Of a stretch of DNA of 64,000 nt, positions 62,587 through 64,000 are shown piece after piece. This DNA is from UBA1765 sp045629945 (GTDB lineage Bacteria > Fibrobacterota > Fibrobacteria > Fibrobacterales > Fibrobacteraceae). Position 1 is the first letter of the stretch; each line of letters begins with the position of its first letter. A model generated the notes under the pieces. That model was not told the origin of the DNA. It saw only the letters and a list, made by a program, of their open reading frames with translations, and did not search any database. The stretch spans positions 152,398 to 216,397 of the forward strand of contig JAZQSE010000009.1 in assembly GCA_045629945.1 (NCBI GenBank), in the 5' to 3' direction. The position numbers were made by a program, and so were the translations under genes.

Positions 62587-62623
62587 AAATTCCCGAAAGT
62601 CCAAAAGACTTTCGGGAATTTTT
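62587..62623 (+). terminator. Terminator of the aminotransferase gene
   Basis: AAATTCCCGAAAGTC and GACTTTCGGGAATTT pair over CAAAA, followed by TT. Confidence 0.9.
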
Positions 62624-62736
62624 ACGCTTAAAAAAGAAAAAACTTCTTTGCTTTACTCCAATCTTGAAATTTGTTGAGCTATAAATTTAGGTTAGCTTCT
62701 CGTTTTATACTCTTTGGTAAGGAGCCCCAAAAACAA

Positions 62737-62764
62737 AACAAAAAAACGGCCCCAAGGACCGTTT
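62737..62764 (-). terminator. Terminator of the 62783 lipoprotein gene
   Basis: On the minus strand AAACGG and CCGTTT pair over a 9-nt loop with partial extra pairing, followed by a T run. Confidence 0.75.
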
Positions 62765-62782
62765 ATTCACTAAAGAAAAATT

Positions 62783-63361
62783 TTATTTAGAAGCGTTTTT
62801 CAGAGAAAGCACTCTCTCGTATTCAGAACAGGCAATTTGTTCAATATTTGATCCCATAGCAACACTACGCGTTCTTGCGTTCCCACTCTTTTCAGGAATC
62901 CGGAAACAGAAATTATGGGTTCTGCCTGCTTCTGTTGGAATACCAAGTTTAAACACTCTTTGGCGAGGTTGGCCTTTTGGGAAAAATTCCACATAATCGT
63001 AAGTATTCTTGATTTTTTCAAGTCTCTTTTCTTGACTGAATTCAAGATCTTGAGCAATAACACCAGAAAGTTCAATAGGCAAAGAATTATTAAAGCGAAG
63101 TTCTAAACGATTTTTCTCTTTAACAATAGAAGCATCAGCAGGCTTAATCAAATAACGTTGCTGAGGAATGTTGATATAAGCTTTATAGCGAACGCGACGC
63201 ACACCGCACAAATCTCGCATATCAGGTTCGGCAACAAAATCAATGCCCTGACAAATAGGCGGTAAATTGGTTGGAACTTCTAAATCATCACCGTTAGAGG
63301 AGCCAGCGCACCCAGCAAGCAGTGCCAAAGAACACAAAGTAAAGAATTTCAAAAACTTCAT
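62783..63361 (-). CDS. Hypothetical lipoprotein
   Basis: 192 residues. Signal MKFLKFFTLCSLALLAGC, lipid Cys18. The mature part is beta-rich with four Cys (ICQGID, LCGVRR, NFCFRI, IACSEY) that could form two disulfides. VRYKAYINIPQQRYLIKP and LRFNNSLPIELSGVIAQDL are its most regular strands. No family recognised. Monocistronic. Confidence 0.65.
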   Translation of the reverse strand: MKFLKFFTLCSLALLAGCAGSSNGDDLEVPTNLPPICQGIDFVAEPDMRDLCGVRRVRYKAYINIPQQRYLIKPADASIVKEKNRLELRFNNSLPIELSGVIAQDLEFSQEKRLEKIKNTYDYVEFFPKGQPRQRVFKLGIPTEAGRTHNFCFRIPEKSGNARTRSVAMGSNIEQIACSEYERVLSLKNASK

Positions 63362-64000
63362 GCCCTAAATATACTTTCATAACTAAAGAAAAAATCAATC
63401 AAGTGCAAAAAACTAAAAAAAAGCTTCTGAATGGGAAAATATTGGGTGTTCCGGCTAAAGCCGTCGCGCCTTTGGCGTTATCTCGTGCCAGTATATCTTG
63501 TTTTTTTATGACTTGTTCTGGCACTCGTCCGTTCAGCCTCGCCATAATAGGCGAGTCCGAACCCATTTGGGCCAAAGTTGCTAACACACGTGTGATGGAA
63601 CTTGCCAAATGGTTCTTGTTACTTGTACGCTACTTGTTATCACTATGAAATGCGCAAGCCCTTTGTCATTGCCAGTGTCATTACGAGCCGTGCTGAATGC
63701 ACGGCGTGGTAATCCCATCACACGCAACTTGTCCGCAGTTCTTGCTCGCGACTTGCCGCAAGCCCTTTGTCATTGCGAAGAAACGTAGTGACTGACGCAA
63801 TCTGTTTGCAAGCAGCACTTGTTTTTGGATTACTTCGCTACGCTCGTAATGACAAAAAACAAGATGGCCGCGTCGTCTCAAAAGACTCCTCGCCATGACA
63901 ACTTGTTTTTACACTTGCCCGCAAGCCCTTTGTCATTGCGAAGAAACGTAGTGACTGACGCAATCTGTTTGCAAGCAGCACTTGTTTTTGGATTACTTCG
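63362..64000. repeat. Non-coding region ending in two tandem copies of the dispersed repeat
   Basis: No gene supported. 63440-63560 has GC-rich short inverted repeats (for example CCGGCTAAAGCCG). From 63771 and 63934 a unit CATTGCGAAGAAACGTAGTG recurs with a 163-bp period, and the second copy runs off the right edge. An inner part matches TCGCTACGCTCGTAATGACA. Same family as at 14.3, 28.8 and 31.6 kb. Confidence 0.75.

Overview
The window is most likely chromosomal DNA of a Fibrobacterota (Fibrobacter-type) bacterium. The clearest markers are a FISUMP-domain lipoprotein (36.2-37.3 kb), Ser-rich linkers, a secreted GH5 cellulase ending in a Por/T9SS-like sorting domain (29.3-31.3 kb), a PorV/PorQ-like barrel (15.9 kb) and a tmRNA tag ANEEYALAA. 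The DNA is AT-rich, and the many OMPs and lipoproteins show a Gram-negative envelope. All calls come from reading the sequence; no database search was possible.

Layout. 0-1.9 kb: cut-off Ser-rich protein with 81-bp tandem repeats, then rpsF-rpsR-rplI with a structured leader. 2-4.5 kb: OMP, asnS, hypothetical. 4.6-10.1 kb: six translationally coupled minus-strand genes with a MotA/ExbB-type channel carrying a long coiled coil, a MotB/OmpA-type stator partner, two helical proteins, a secreted beta-helix protein and a lipoprotein. The channel pair resembles ZorA/ZorB, but no Zorya nuclease or helicase is present. 10.1-14 kb: tadA and an LplT-PlsC-acyl-ACP-synthetase fusion. 14-17.4 kb: repeats, tmRNA, dCMP deaminase, tRNA-Lys, PorV-like barrel, lipoprotein.

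17.4-28.7 kb is an accessory island: Fic protein, Rpn-type nuclease, small membrane protein, then a minus-strand cluster. The cluster has a triple Cys-repeat protein, a P-loop GTPase, a tail-anchored protein, an unknown protein, two or three uracil-DNA-glycosylase-like proteins, a Cys-rich miniprotein and an EcsC-like protein. A WYL-type regulator lies at its end. A palindrome CGACA-N5-TGTCG occurs at three promoters, including that of the WYL gene, and a decayed WYL C-terminus lies inside the cluster. A 22-bp direct repeat brackets 19.8-27.0 kb.

29-64 kb is mainly housekeeping and envelope genes: cellulase; LysM lytic transglycosylase with three very small neighbours; Wza-like exporter; FISUMP lipoprotein; glycosyltransferase; EF-G; ECF sigma/anti-sigma/Spy-like operon; pseudopilin; aldo/keto reductase; peptide ABC transporter genes; a frameshifted recG; Nif3-like; Omp85; ppa; SIMPL; FadL-like; serC; degenerate HD protein; metK; HigA-like protein coupled to hemL; pmbA; a nuclease-like protein; an aminotransferase; a lipoprotein. 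A dispersed intergenic repeat (TCATTGCG...CGTAATGACA) occurs at 14.3, 28.8, 31.6 and 63.7 kb.
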